Positions 15,077 to 24,796 are shown, numbered from the stretch's first letter. The stretch is DNA of 35,144 nucleotides from Prolixibacteraceae bacterium (GCA_025355875.1 JANXYV010000107.1:1-35144), one strand, 5' to 3'. The notes: a model not told the origin generated them from the letters alone. Translations and numbers: made by a program.

Positions 15077-17872
15077 CTATTTCATTTCAAAACAGACCGT
15101 GGGATCCAGTGGATACCGTCCAAAATTTTCGCCGTAAATAGCCAGACCGCCAGGGAAGGAAGAATCGACCTCAAAACGAACCGTCATCGTTTTTACTGAA
15201 ATCTTTTTCAATACTGAAACCGGAATATTGGCTTCAACCAGGTAGCCATACGAACCGGCTTCTCTCAGCGTTTTATCATGCTTTTGCGAGTTCCACGAAA
15301 GGATTCCGCGGTGATCGGCCGGATCGTCTTCCAGGTTGAATGACCCCAGGCAAGTGTTGTTCACAAAGATTTTCACGATGCTGGGGAATTTCTTTTCGTC
15401 GGTCATCGGGTACGAATTCGGGTTCAGGCTCGGATCGTTGGTTCCCTTGCCGGCCATGTAATCGCCATCCAGAATTTTTGCGCCGTCCTTGTCTTTTCCG
15501 AAGAGCTGTTTTGCTGACAATTCGGCCAGAATTCTTGCTGATGAAACGTCTTCGATGCTCAGATTGGCCGGGATTTCAACCTTGTACTCAAAGAAGCCCG
15601 AACCGGCTCCGTTGACTTTCAGTCCGTCGAGAACATTCCATTGTTTCAGGCTCCATTTTGAATCGGCAAAGGTATTGGGTGCAAAACGAACCAAAGTCAG
15701 TCGGGTTCCATTTTGCTGAATGGTTTCAGTCCGTTCCGACTTGCCTTTTGAAACATGAAAAGTGGTGAAATTTCTTGCCAGCACTTGTCCCGAAAGCGTT
15801 TCAAGGCTCATCCGAAGGATGGCGACGGATTGCCTATCGGGCATTTGAACCGTCATTGTGCCGATTTCTTTGCTCATCCAGGGAAAGTAGGGTGTGTTCA
15901 GGGAGTAGTTTGAATAAGTCTGAAACTGCCCAAAATTATCCCAGCCGCACAATTCAGCTTTAACCACCAGGTTGGCTGCCGTGAGCTGGTCGGTGAGGGC
16001 GGACAGATAAACCGGAACCTCCACCTTGACTGATGGTTCAGTGTTCCGGCACAAATCGCTTCCGGTGCTGATATAGAATGGATTGTGCAGATCATTCAGC
16101 GTCATTCCGGGCATCAGTTCTTCAATTCCGGTAAATTTGTGGCTGCGGTCGAAACGGTAATAGCCGTTCCATTCGTTAATCACGTCGTGGTGCTCGGTGT
16201 ACAGCCAGCCACCCATTTTTGGGTGCATCCTGAATTCGTTCATCATGATGTGGTAATCCCAGCTCCAATCCACATCACCAGTACTTCCGTCGTACCCCCA
16301 AACATTGCCGCATTCGCTGTTCAGCATCGGCTGATTTCCCTGCTTGTTTCCGCCGATAAAATTCCATTCCGAACCCGGAAAGGTTTTCGAAACACAATCA
16401 TCCAGGTATTTTTTCCATTCGTAGCCAGGCAGATACGCATGCCAGGAATTCAGATCGGTCACCACGTGATCGTTGTTGCAGGCCGAATTGTCTTCAATGA
16501 GGCGGCTTTGGTCGAGGCTTTGTGCCTTTTGGTACATCCCGGCAACCCAGTCCTGGGTTTCGGGATAATAGGCACGTTTGCCGTCTTTTTTAGAAAAAAG
16601 ACCCCAGGTTTCGTTGAACAGAATCCAGGAGAAAATGGCCGGGTGGTTGTAGTCGCGTTTGATCATTCCGCGCATGGCAAATTCCGATTCTTTCTGCATG
16701 TCGGCGTCGGGTTCGCCCCAAGAGTTGGGCACATCGGCCATGATGAGCAATCCAAGTTTGTCGGCCCAGTATAGTTTTCGGGGAACTTCCACCTTGATGT
16801 GAATCCGGTTTCCGTTCAGGCCGACCTTTTTCGACATCAGGATTTCGTTCCGCATAAATTCGTCGCTCGGGAAGGTATAAAAACCATCCGGATGGTAGGA
16901 TTGATCGAGCGTCAGCTGAAGATAGACGGGCTTGTTGTTGAGCGCCACGTATGGGAAATCGGTTCCGGGAAGTTTGGTGACACTGATTTTCCGCATTCCG
17001 AAATAGGTGAAAACCTGATCCTGCATCTTGTTTTCGTCAAGCATTGAAACTTCGGTTTCATAGAGAAAAGGATCATCCAGGTTCCAAAGATGTGCTTCAG
17101 GAATGGCAATCTCGAAATTGATTTTTTGGTCTCCGGCCTTTATTTTTGTAATGAAAGCTGGCACGTTTCCGGTATTGAATTTCACGCTGATTTCGCTGTT
17201 TTTCCCGGCAGGCTGATTCAGTGAAAGCTCAAGCTTCACCTTGCCTTTATCGATATCCGGCGTGAAATGGATCAGGTCGAAAAAATTGCTCCCGCGGGCT
17301 TCGAGATAAACCGTTTGCCAGAAACCCTTGGCATCGCCGTAGCCTTGCTTCCCGAACAATTTGAACGGAAGGTTGGAGTCATCGACTTTGAAAACCAGGT
17401 TCTGCTCGCTTCCCCAGCTAATGTTTGAGGTCAGTTCGAATTCGAAAGGCGTGTATCCACCGCGGTTCGAACCAACCGGTTTACCTGCCAGCCAGCCGGT
17501 GGTGGTCCAGTCGCTGGCGCCAACCACCACAAAAATCCGTTTGTTTTTCCAGCTCTCTGGAGCCTTGATTTTGCGGGCATACCAGGCAATATCGGCCTCA
17601 TTGGCAACTTCCGAAAGTTTGCTTCCCCAAGGGAAAGGAACCAAAATCCGTTTGTCGAACGAGGCTGGATTCTCAAACCATTTTTGATTTTCGCCTTGAT
17701 TTTCCTTATCGAACCGGAAATTCCAGTATCCGTTCAGGTTGAGCCAGTCGGTCCGCTGAAAATCGGGACGGGGATGTTCGGGAAGCGGGATATTCTCCTT
17801 TGGAAGGGTCTGGCTGCCAGCCGAAAGGCCTAGCAAGCCAATAAATACGATTAAAGTAAATAGTTTTTTCAT
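15077..17872 (-). CDS. Exported glycoside hydrolase family 2 enzyme
   Basis: A 931-aa protein with a signal peptide (residues 1-20). A GH2 sugar-binding beta-sandwich comes first (about 40-195, with LNLNGYWNFRFD and VPFPWGS), then an Ig-like domain (about 196-300), then the TIM barrel (about 305-610) and C-terminal beta domains. The acid/base Glu is E421 in SWILFNETWG and the nucleophile is E520 in LNSECGNVWGY. GH2 members remove terminal beta-galactose, beta-glucuronate, beta-mannose or alpha-L-arabinopyranose; the sequence alone does not decide which. With no sorting domain or lipobox it is probably periplasmic. It lies 40 bases downstream of the GH9 gene and is likely co-transcribed with it. 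Confidence 0.92.
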   Translation of the reverse strand: MKKLFTLIVFIGLLGLSAGSQTLPKENIPLPEHPRPDFQRTDWLNLNGYWNFRFDKENQGENQKWFENPASFDKRILVPFPWGSKLSEVANEADIAWYARKIKAPESWKNKRIFVVVGASDWTTTGWLAGKPVGSNRGGYTPFEFELTSNISWGSEQNLVFKVDDSNLPFKLFGKQGYGDAKGFWQTVYLEARGSNFFDLIHFTPDIDKGKVKLELSLNQPAGKNSEISVKFNTGNVPAFITKIKAGDQKINFEIAIPEAHLWNLDDPFLYETEVSMLDENKMQDQVFTYFGMRKISVTKLPGTDFPYVALNNKPVYLQLTLDQSYHPDGFYTFPSDEFMRNEILMSKKVGLNGNRIHIKVEVPRKLYWADKLGLLIMADVPNSWGEPDADMQKESEFAMRGMIKRDYNHPAIFSWILFNETWGLFSKKDGKRAYYPETQDWVAGMYQKAQSLDQSRLIEDNSACNNDHVVTDLNSWHAYLPGYEWKKYLDDCVSKTFPGSEWNFIGGNKQGNQPMLNSECGNVWGYDGSTGDVDWSWDYHIMMNEFRMHPKMGGWLYTEHHDVINEWNGYYRFDRSHKFTGIEELMPGMTLNDLHNPFYISTGSDLCRNTEPSVKVEVPVYLSALTDQLTAANLVVKAELCGWDNFGQFQTYSNYSLNTPYFPWMSKEIGTMTVQMPDRQSVAILRMSLETLSGQVLARNFTTFHVSKGKSERTETIQQNGTRLTLVRFAPNTFADSKWSLKQWNVLDGLKVNGAGSGFFEYKVEIPANLSIEDVSSARILAELSAKQLFGKDKDGAKILDGDYMAGKGTNDPSLNPNSYPMTDEKKFPSIVKIFVNNTCLGSFNLEDDPADHRGILSWNSQKHDKTLREAGSYGYLVEANIPVSVLKKISVKTMTVRFEVDSSFPGGLAIYGENFGRYPLDPTVCFEMK

Positions 17873-17912
17873 GGTTGGTTTTGGGTTGATTGGTTTTGGT
17901 TTTATTTCGTCC
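17873..17912 (-). promoter_or_regulatory. A/C-rich leader before the GH2 gene
   Basis: On the minus strand this 40-base gap is almost purely A and C, with repeated AACCAA/AAAACC units and no Shine-Dalgarno sequence. A-rich unstructured leaders are a common translation-start context in Bacteroidota, so it probably acts as a ribosome entry region. Confidence 0.35.
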
Positions 17913-20585
17913 TTACTCTGACTTGATCAGTTTTGTCGTTGCTCTTTTTATTCCATTTTGCCACAAGCAGAGGTAATATACCCCGGGGGAAAGTTTCCGG
18001 CTGAAAGTCCAGCCATTTTCTCCGGAAAGGTCGGAAGCATTTTCCGGATGCAGTCTTTGAATCAGTGCCCCATTCTGATTGTAAAGGGTGAATTCTATCG
18101 GTGAACATTCAGCAACCTGATAATGGATCGTGAAGGCATTGCCAACCGGATTGGGGAAAATATTCAGCGAGTAATCAGTTCCTTCTTCTTTCAGAATTGG
18201 GACGGAAGTCGGGTAAAGGTATTCCATGTTCATCCAGTTGAAATTCCATCCGCCGGTAACCGCCAGCATGCGAAGGGTTTGTTTGCCTGCGGCAAGGTTA
18301 ACAGTATCTGCAATGGTGGTCCATTTTTGCAATCCTCCGGTTGCGCTGACTGTGCCGGAACATAGGACCGTCCCGGTCGGTTTCAGGAGTTGGTATTTTC
18401 CGCCACCACTGGCACTGGCCACCCGGAATTCAACCCGGTAGGTTCCGGCCTGAATCACATTCACCGAGTAAACCATGTAGTCATTCGCATCAATACTGCT
18501 GACATTTAATCCGCCATTGGTGTCGGAGGTATTTTGGGTTGTCACGCCACTCATTCCTGAGAAATTTTCGGCTTCAATTTTTCCGGGCACCGAACTGACC
18601 TGATAGTAGCTGAAATTGATTGTTTTTTCGGAGGTAAGTCCTTTGTTGTTGTAGGCCAGCACAGTAGCCGTGTGCGATCCATAGCTCAGCGAATTCAGCT
18701 GCCATTGAAACTGACCGGTCGGCAATACCCCGGTAAAATGCGCATCGATATACAGTTCCGTTTTCGTAATTCCATTAGCATCGGTGGCATTACCTTTAAT
18801 CAGTGCTACCTGATCGGAACCGATTTTCCCGTCATCAACCGGACTGCTGATGGTAACCACAGGCGGGTTAAAAACCGAGACAGGAACCTCGAAATCAACC
18901 GATGAACCGTCGCCCAGAACCGCATCGACACCCGCCAGCAAGGCTGTAAACGGCGAGTTCCAGTTGATGCACACCTCATTCGATGCATAACTGCCCATCA
19001 CATCAATGTAGCATTTTGCCGGATTGCTGAACGGATATTTTTGTCCATCCTCTTTTCCGGGATTGGGTCCTCCGGAAATAAAGCCAGGAACAGGCTGAAC
19101 AATTCCGTCGGAATAGGAAGGCCGGTGGTGAAAATTCATCGGCGTTTTGAATCCGTAGGATGACTCGAAAGAAAAGCCGGTAGCATTCTTACCAAGCAGA
19201 TAATCGGCACATTCGCCAGCTCCTTTGATATATTTCTGATCTTTGGTAAGCAGGTAAGCATACAACATCCCTACTCCGTCGTTGGCTATTTCGCTGTTGC
19301 AACCCCATCCGTAGTTGAGGTTGGGGATTCTCGGTGCATTCGAACCTATTTGGGCCAGCCATTTATCAGACGTTGCGACAATTGAATTTTTGATGTTCGT
19401 CAGCACGGTAGCCGATAATCCGTTGGGTCGGGTTGCCAGCGAAAGCGATGCCAGCGGTTGCACGGAAGGCCAGCCCGGAGCGCTGTTGTAGGTCAGCGAT
19501 GCGCTTCGCGACTCCAGGTAAGTTTTGTATTCGTCTTTTTGCGTGGTGATGTACAATTCGGCGGCCGCCCAGATAAATTCGTCGGTGACGTTGTTGTCGC
19601 CATATTCGCCGGTGGAAACATCGGCCGGGTTCTTGAAATAGATCGCCGGATGCGCTTTTGCCCAGGCCCAGGCAGCTTCGGCACGACGGATACAGTCGGC
19701 AGCATAGTCATTATCGCCGGAATTGTAGATTCTTCCGGCCATGGCCATCATGGCGGCAAAATCAAGCGCTGAGGCCGTCACTTTGCCAATCACAAACCGA
19801 TCGGCCTTGTCAGCTTCAGGCATGATAAAACCCGAAAAAGCCAGAGTTGTCACTTTGAAGAATACTCCACCATCATCGTCCTGCATGGTTTTCAGCCAGT
19901 CGAGCTCAAATTTCACCTCATCGAGCAGATCGTTCAATCCGTTTCCCGACTCCGGAATATGAATGGTTCCGTCGGCAAAATAGGTATTGAAATTCTCGTA
20001 AAACGAAAGCAGTGTGGCCACCGAAATTCCGGCGTTAATCACATATTTGCCATAGTCGCCGGCATCGTACCAACCTCCGGGAGAAGAAATTTTCCCGCTC
20101 TTTCCGGTGGAAGCATGTAAAATGCACTGGGTATCGGGATGCCCCGCCGCACGTGCCCAAAGACCGGCGAAAGGATTTTTCAGTTCGTAAGAACATCGCT
20201 GGTAATAGAACGATTTCAGGGAAGCGTCGGCGGCTTTGCGCAAAATGGTGTTTGAAATCTCGAAAGGATAGGAATCGCCAAAACCCGGAATCCTGATTTG
20301 ATAGGTTCCCGGTTTGGTCAGTTCTGAAAAATCGGCACGTTTGATGCTGTCGCCCGAATCTTTCCAGAACATTTTTGCCGACAAGTTTCCGTTGAATACC
20401 ACCACGCTGTCGGGCAGACTAATCACTTCAAAGGTTGTGGCGGAAGGAAATACCACCAGCGCCACTTTGTTGGCTGAAGGATAATACCCAAGCTGGTTAA
20501 TCCGGATGGCACCGGTTTGCGCGAAGCTTTCAGGCAGATTGGCAGCTGCAAGAAGGACAAGCAAAAGTTTGTACAAAGTTTTCAT
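17913..20585 (-). CDS. GH9 endoglucanase with Ig-like, CBM6-like and T9SS sorting domains
   Basis: An 890-aa secreted enzyme. A signal peptide (1-22) is followed by a CelD-type N-terminal Ig domain (about 25-108, IRINQLGYYP), a GH9 (alpha/alpha)6 barrel (about 115-555), an Ig-like domain (about 573-662), a CBM6-like domain (about 667-792, KIEAENFSG ... WMNMEYLYP) and a type A T9SS sorting domain (about 806-890, FPNPVGN ... LSPGVYYLCL). The catalytic residues expected of GH9 are visible: D174 and D177 in GGWYDAGDYGKY, H486/H487 in NFHHRPSYSDG and the proton donor E537 in SNEVCINWNSPF. It is expected to cut beta-1,4-glucan backbones (cellulose, xyloglucan, mixed-linkage or glucomannan). It is the only enzyme in the cluster with a T9SS signal, so it likely makes the first cut outside the cell. 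Confidence 0.93.
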   Translation of the reverse strand: MKTLYKLLLVLLAAANLPESFAQTGAIRINQLGYYPSANKVALVVFPSATTFEVISLPDSVVVFNGNLSAKMFWKDSGDSIKRADFSELTKPGTYQIRIPGFGDSYPFEISNTILRKAADASLKSFYYQRCSYELKNPFAGLWARAAGHPDTQCILHASTGKSGKISSPGGWYDAGDYGKYVINAGISVATLLSFYENFNTYFADGTIHIPESGNGLNDLLDEVKFELDWLKTMQDDDGGVFFKVTTLAFSGFIMPEADKADRFVIGKVTASALDFAAMMAMAGRIYNSGDNDYAADCIRRAEAAWAWAKAHPAIYFKNPADVSTGEYGDNNVTDEFIWAAAELYITTQKDEYKTYLESRSASLTYNSAPGWPSVQPLASLSLATRPNGLSATVLTNIKNSIVATSDKWLAQIGSNAPRIPNLNYGWGCNSEIANDGVGMLYAYLLTKDQKYIKGAGECADYLLGKNATGFSFESSYGFKTPMNFHHRPSYSDGIVQPVPGFISGGPNPGKEDGQKYPFSNPAKCYIDVMGSYASNEVCINWNSPFTALLAGVDAVLGDGSSVDFEVPVSVFNPPVVTISSPVDDGKIGSDQVALIKGNATDANGITKTELYIDAHFTGVLPTGQFQWQLNSLSYGSHTATVLAYNNKGLTSEKTINFSYYQVSSVPGKIEAENFSGMSGVTTQNTSDTNGGLNVSSIDANDYMVYSVNVIQAGTYRVEFRVASASGGGKYQLLKPTGTVLCSGTVSATGGLQKWTTIADTVNLAAGKQTLRMLAVTGGWNFNWMNMEYLYPTSVPILKEEGTDYSLNIFPNPVGNAFTIHYQVAECSPIEFTLYNQNGALIQRLHPENASDLSGENGWTFSRKLSPGVYYLCLWQNGIKRATTKLIKSE

Positions 20586-20659
20586 CAGATGAAGGGTTTA
20601 GTCACCGACAAAGGTCTAAAAAAATCGACATCGAATGAAATCTATTTCATCAAATTACT

Positions 20660-22168
20660 TCAATATTGTTTCTGATGTTTGAAATCGGTGTTCCGGTAAT
20701 TGCTGTTTTTCTTCAGCGGAATTTTTAGGCCGTCGGTGGCTTCCATCCAGTTGTTCAGATCTTCCAGTTGTTTTTTGATGATTGGCTGAAGTTCAGGCTT
20801 TTCAATCAGGTTGTACATTTCGTTTGGATCGTTCTGAAGATCGTAGAACTCATTCCGATCCCAGATACCCTGGTAGCGAATGTATTTGTACCGGTCAGTG
20901 CGAACGCCAAACATGGTTGGGGTAAATGGAAATTCATATTCCCAATAGTATTCGTAAAAAATCCGGTCGCGCCAGTTCGATTCATCGCCTTTCAGGAGTT
21001 GGAGGATGGAATATCCTGGCATGTAATCGGGTTTTTTCAGGCCTGCCAGTTCCAGACAGGTGGGAGCAACATCCACATTCTGAACCATTTTCTCAATGAC
21101 TTTTCCGCCTTTGAAAATTTCCGGACATCGAACCAGGAAAGGTACTTTTACCGATTCTTCATAGAAATGTCGTTTGTCGATCAATCCGTGCTCGCCCCAG
21201 CTGAAACCATTGTCGCCCATGTAAATGATCAAGGTCGATTCGTCTAAACCTTCCTGTTTCAGGTATTCCATCACCGAGCCAACGCTTTCGTCGACGCCCA
21301 GCAAGGTTTCGCAATAATCCTGAACCATGGTATTCATGTCGGAATTGCCGTTGTACATGTAATCGACTCCATGCCAGCTGATGCGCTGTGCAGCGACCCA
21401 TTCGGGCCATTTCAGATCGCGGTAGGCTCCGGTTTTGGTTTGATCGAAAGTGGGCGGAAGCAGATAAACCTTGCCCTTGTATTTTCCCTTGTGTCGTTTG
21501 GCTGGCAAAAAGCTGGCATGAACCGCTTTGTGCGAAAGATACACGAAAAACGGTTTGGTCTTGTCGCGCTCTTTCAGCCATTTCAGGGTGTGCTCAGTCA
21601 GCAAATCGGTAATGTAGGTGGAGTCTTTGTATTCAATCCTTTGCCCGTCAATATTAAGGGTTGGATTGTAATATTCACCTTGTCCGCGAAAACTTTCCCA
21701 ATGGGAGAATCCTGGACGGGGAGCATCGGTATCGTTCCCCATGTGCCATTTCCCGAAGAAAGCAGTCTGATAACCTGCTGCCTGTAAGTACTGCGGGAAA
21801 TAAGTCAGATTTCCCGGATCGGGCGCCTGGTTATCGACGATGGTATGCGTATGCGAATACATTCCGGTCAATATAGATGCGCGGCTTGGCGAACACAGAG
21901 AAGTGGTCACAAAAGCATTTTTGAACCAGGCTCCCTCTTTGGCCAGCTTGTCCAAATTGGGAGTTTCGAGCCACGGAACTTTGCCGGTAAAGCCAAAAAA
22001 ATCATATCGGTGATCATCGGTCAGGATGAAAATGATGTTTCGTGGTTTTACATTTTTGTCCCTGTCAAGCGGTTTGAAGACCGATTGAGATTTTTGGGAG
22101 AAAACATGCATTGTTGCTCCCAAAAACGATGCCGCTAGTAGGACACTCAGTTTGCCGGGCATACCCAT
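20660..22168 (-). CDS. Exported S1-family sulfatase (Cys-type formylglycine)
   Basis: A 502-aa protein with a signal peptide (about 1-25). Metal-binding DD (D51-D52 in LTDDHRYD) is followed by the formylglycine motif C92-S-P-S-R96, so C92 is the residue matured to formylglycine. FGKWHMG (K140, H142) and MGDNG...WGEHG...KRHFYEES...VPFLVRCPE complete the S1 active-site pattern. It removes sulfate esters from a glycan. The subfamily (possibly near S1_8 or S1_11) and sugar position cannot be set from sequence alone. No formylglycine-generating enzyme or radical-SAM maturase is in the window, so maturation depends on a gene elsewhere. Only 7 bases separate it from the upstream ThuA-like gene. Confidence 0.93.
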   Translation of the reverse strand: MGMPGKLSVLLAASFLGATMHVFSQKSQSVFKPLDRDKNVKPRNIIFILTDDHRYDFFGFTGKVPWLETPNLDKLAKEGAWFKNAFVTTSLCSPSRASILTGMYSHTHTIVDNQAPDPGNLTYFPQYLQAAGYQTAFFGKWHMGNDTDAPRPGFSHWESFRGQGEYYNPTLNIDGQRIEYKDSTYITDLLTEHTLKWLKERDKTKPFFVYLSHKAVHASFLPAKRHKGKYKGKVYLLPPTFDQTKTGAYRDLKWPEWVAAQRISWHGVDYMYNGNSDMNTMVQDYCETLLGVDESVGSVMEYLKQEGLDESTLIIYMGDNGFSWGEHGLIDKRHFYEESVKVPFLVRCPEIFKGGKVIEKMVQNVDVAPTCLELAGLKKPDYMPGYSILQLLKGDESNWRDRIFYEYYWEYEFPFTPTMFGVRTDRYKYIRYQGIWDRNEFYDLQNDPNEMYNLIEKPELQPIIKKQLEDLNNWMEATDGLKIPLKKNSNYRNTDFKHQKQY

Positions 22169-22175
22169 ATTCCTT

Positions 22176-23072
22176 TTATTTCAGTTGATTGAGATCTTTC
22201 AGTAAAACAGTTGTTTCGGTTGGAAATTCGGTTGGAAGTTTCTGATTTACCTTGCCGGTTGCAGCCCATTCTGATCCGCGCGAAAAGGTGACCTGGAAAC
22301 CTACATCCTGGACCGAATCGCTGAAATCGGCTCCGGTATGACCAAGAACGCAATGATAAATCCGGCCTTTTCCGTAGGTAATGGTAAAAAGAACGGGTTC
22401 TTCTTTACCTGTTCCGCCCGTTTCTTTGGTCGAAAAGGCAGTGGCAAGAACATGAATATTTTGAGCCGGACCTCGCAGGTTTCCATAAAGCTCGTCGTTC
22501 TGATGCAGCCATTTTGCAGGCAGGCCTTTGGTGATTGGATGTTCCGAATCACGAACATTGATTACAAACGGGACTCGCTTGCCATGTGCCCCGCCTGAAC
22601 CAGCTGAATTGTCGGTGACATATTTGCCGTCTTTCCAGTAATAGTATGGTCCCGATTTCTCATTCCGGTCACCCCAGCCACCCAGACCGGTCATCAGATT
22701 GTATTCCTTCCAGTTCGGGAATGCATTGTCGGCTTCGTGAATAATAACCACTCCACCGCCTGCTTTTACAAATGCTTCAAAAGCAGTTTTTGTCTTTTCA
22801 GGCCAATCAACGTCATTCTGATTCAGTATAACGACCTGGTATTTTGAAAAATCCGGAGCAAAATTTTTCATCGCATCCCCCGATTCAGGAATTAAAACTT
22901 CATCGGTACTGAAAACGGCATTGTGATTCAGTATGGCTTTCAAATAAGACGAAGTGACCTGCCAGTTGTGATATTTATCAGTATGGCCTGTGACTAACAT
23001 TACTTTGATTGGTTTGGCCCACGCCGATACAACCGAGACGAAAATAAAAAGGAGAAAAAGTTTGATTTTCAT
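22176..23072 (-). CDS. Exported ThuA-like domain protein
   Basis: A 298-aa protein with a signal peptide (1-19, cleavage after AWA). Residues 22-270 form a ThuA/trehalose-utilisation type fold of the class I amidotransferase-like superfamily: KVMLVTGHTDKYHNW, the DV-W-P-E region near 108-112, GGGVVIIHEADNAFPNW (about 124-140) and GRIYHCVLGHTG (about 236-247). The reaction is not established for most ThuA proteins; they are frequent next to carbohydrate-active enzymes and sugar dehydrogenases. It sits between the GH39 and sulfatase genes, so it may process a released sugar or sulfated oligosaccharide in the periplasm (inference). Confidence 0.85.
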   Translation of the reverse strand: MKIKLFLLFIFVSVVSAWAKPIKVMLVTGHTDKYHNWQVTSSYLKAILNHNAVFSTDEVLIPESGDAMKNFAPDFSKYQVVILNQNDVDWPEKTKTAFEAFVKAGGGVVIIHEADNAFPNWKEYNLMTGLGGWGDRNEKSGPYYYWKDGKYVTDNSAGSGGAHGKRVPFVINVRDSEHPITKGLPAKWLHQNDELYGNLRGPAQNIHVLATAFSTKETGGTGKEEPVLFTITYGKGRIYHCVLGHTGADFSDSVQDVGFQVTFSRGSEWAATGKVNQKLPTEFPTETTVLLKDLNQLK

Positions 23073-23107
23073 GATTTTATAGATTTTACTAAGTGTTTCT
23101 TTTAAAG

Positions 23108-23128
23108 TCTGAAAATTGAAATTTCAGA
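23108..23128 (-). repeat. Small hairpin between GH39 and ThuA genes
   Basis: TCTGAAA pairs with TTTCAGA across a 7-base centre in the 65-base gap. It could be a 3'-end or processing hairpin; the signal is weak. Confidence 0.3.
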
Positions 23129-23137
23129 TCTGTTCAT

Positions 23138-24742
23138 TTAGTTTTTCAGTAATTCTACCAATACCACGTCGTTTTCCCGAATTGGCAACTGATAACTGTA
23201 TGTTTTATCGCTTCCAACAATGACCAACTCGGTTTTAAATGGGGCTCCGGAATTTGCATCCTGAATGGTTTGCACCTGCTTTTTTGTCAATTGTGACGGC
23301 GATCCTAACTTCATATAAGTGGCATAAGCATCGTTACTTTGATAACCAACTTTGGTGATTTTTAAAAGGTACTTTCCTTCAGGAACATTCGTTAGTTTAA
23401 GCTTTGCAGAACCTTTGTCTTTCGAAGGAAGATCGCGGCGATAATACACCTGATTGTTTACACTGTCGGTAGGTTTGGTCAGGGTGAAATCCCAGAACAA
23501 AGTTTGAATATCACCTTTTTCATTTTTGCAGATCCATGAAGCCGGATCAGCGTTTTTCACTTCGGAATTTCCTAATTTATTCAAGAATTGGTAACTGTAA
23601 TACGCTGGTTTTTTGATCGATTGATAATTGAGCAGTCCAAAACCACCGTGAAACGGCGTGTCGCGCGGTCCGTTTTCTTCAAAGATATCGGTAAAAACCC
23701 AGTATGACATCGAAGTTGCAATGTTTTCGGTTCCTTTGATTTTGTCGAGAATGAATGCTGCCGAATGGTAGCTATCGTGAATCGGATCGGTTGGCGTGTA
23801 TGAAGAACTCCATTCGGTATAGTGCAGTTCAAGATTTGGCTTGGCCGAAGCAAGAATTTTGTTTTTCGAAGCGGTAACATTTTTAGTAATCGCCTTTGGA
23901 TCCTGATCGAGCAAAGTCCCGGCATTTCCCGAAGCATCGAAATAGCCCTGTGTAACCGCATAATCGTGGGTGGCGATGAAATCGAGCGGCACATTGGTTT
24001 TGACGCAATGATCAATTGTCTCCGGAATCCACCCATTTCCTGCTGTTGCCGGACCTCCAACTTTATATTCAGGATTGACTGCCTTGATGGCCTTCACGGT
24101 GTAATCGTAAAATTTGAAATATTCACCCTGCGTTGAAGCAAAAAAGAAACTCAGGTTTGGTTCGTTCCAGACTTCAAAATACCAGGTTTTGACTTCATTG
24201 GCGCCGTATCGTTCGGTAAAATGTTCGGTCATGGCTTTCATGAAGTTGTACCATTTGTCGTACGATTTCGGCGGGGTGACATTTCCTTTCCACCAGAAAA
24301 CGGTTTTATCGCCACTGGCCAGCGCTTTCGGCATAAAAGACAGTTCCACAAAAGGTTTCATGCCGATACTCAGCAGAAAATCGTACAACTGATCGATGTA
24401 CTGCCAGTTGTAGATTGGGTTTCCCTGTTTGTCTTCAAAATAAACACCCATGTCGTCGTGCATCAGGCCGTGCATGCGGATGTATTTGAACCCAAGTTCA
24501 TTTTTGACCTGCCGAAGCTGTTCCTGCCAGTCGGCCCGCAGTCCTTCGTTGGCACGTCCGGCACCCACACATTCCTGCCAAACTTTTTTGGTTGAACCTT
24601 TTACCTGACTGATATCGGCTTCAATGGTCCGCACGGCTGGCAGAGGTTCTGCTGATTTTTTTGATTTTTTCTGAGCATTGCAGTATGTTTCAATCGCGGA
24701 AAAAGCAAGGAACAGAAGGATAATTTTCAAAAAGTTTTTCAT
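23138..24742 (-). CDS. GH39 family enzyme (beta-xylosidase-like)
   Basis: A 534-aa protein with a signal peptide (1-23). The TIM barrel (about 40-420) carries the GH39 motifs: KYIRMHGLMHDDMGVY (86-101), acid/base E194 in EVWNEPNLSFFF, and nucleophile E310 in LHYTEWSSSY. A C-terminal beta-domain follows. GH39 includes beta-xylosidases and alpha-L-iduronidases; the WNEPN...TEWSSSY pattern favours the bacterial beta-xylosidase branch. Probably periplasmic, acting on xylosyl residues or side chains. It precedes the ThuA-like and sulfatase genes in the same transcriptional direction. Confidence 0.9.
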   Translation of the reverse strand: MKNFLKIILLFLAFSAIETYCNAQKKSKKSAEPLPAVRTIEADISQVKGSTKKVWQECVGAGRANEGLRADWQEQLRQVKNELGFKYIRMHGLMHDDMGVYFEDKQGNPIYNWQYIDQLYDFLLSIGMKPFVELSFMPKALASGDKTVFWWKGNVTPPKSYDKWYNFMKAMTEHFTERYGANEVKTWYFEVWNEPNLSFFFASTQGEYFKFYDYTVKAIKAVNPEYKVGGPATAGNGWIPETIDHCVKTNVPLDFIATHDYAVTQGYFDASGNAGTLLDQDPKAITKNVTASKNKILASAKPNLELHYTEWSSSYTPTDPIHDSYHSAAFILDKIKGTENIATSMSYWVFTDIFEENGPRDTPFHGGFGLLNYQSIKKPAYYSYQFLNKLGNSEVKNADPASWICKNEKGDIQTLFWDFTLTKPTDSVNNQVYYRRDLPSKDKGSAKLKLTNVPEGKYLLKITKVGYQSNDAYATYMKLGSPSQLTKKQVQTIQDANSGAPFKTELVIVGSDKTYSYQLPIRENDVVLVELLKN

Positions 24743-24796
24743 AATTTTATGTAAATAATTGGCAATACTATCTTCAATTTTTAGTCTTACTTAAGG

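Noticed and set aside
16085-16774. 229-aa open frame on the plus strand
   Set aside because: It lies wholly antisense to the GH2 gene, whose catalytic motifs are intact. It has no domain or signal and reflects codon bias in the opposite strand.
21371-21787. 138-aa plus-strand frame
   Set aside because: Antisense to the sulfatase active-site region; no independent evidence of coding.
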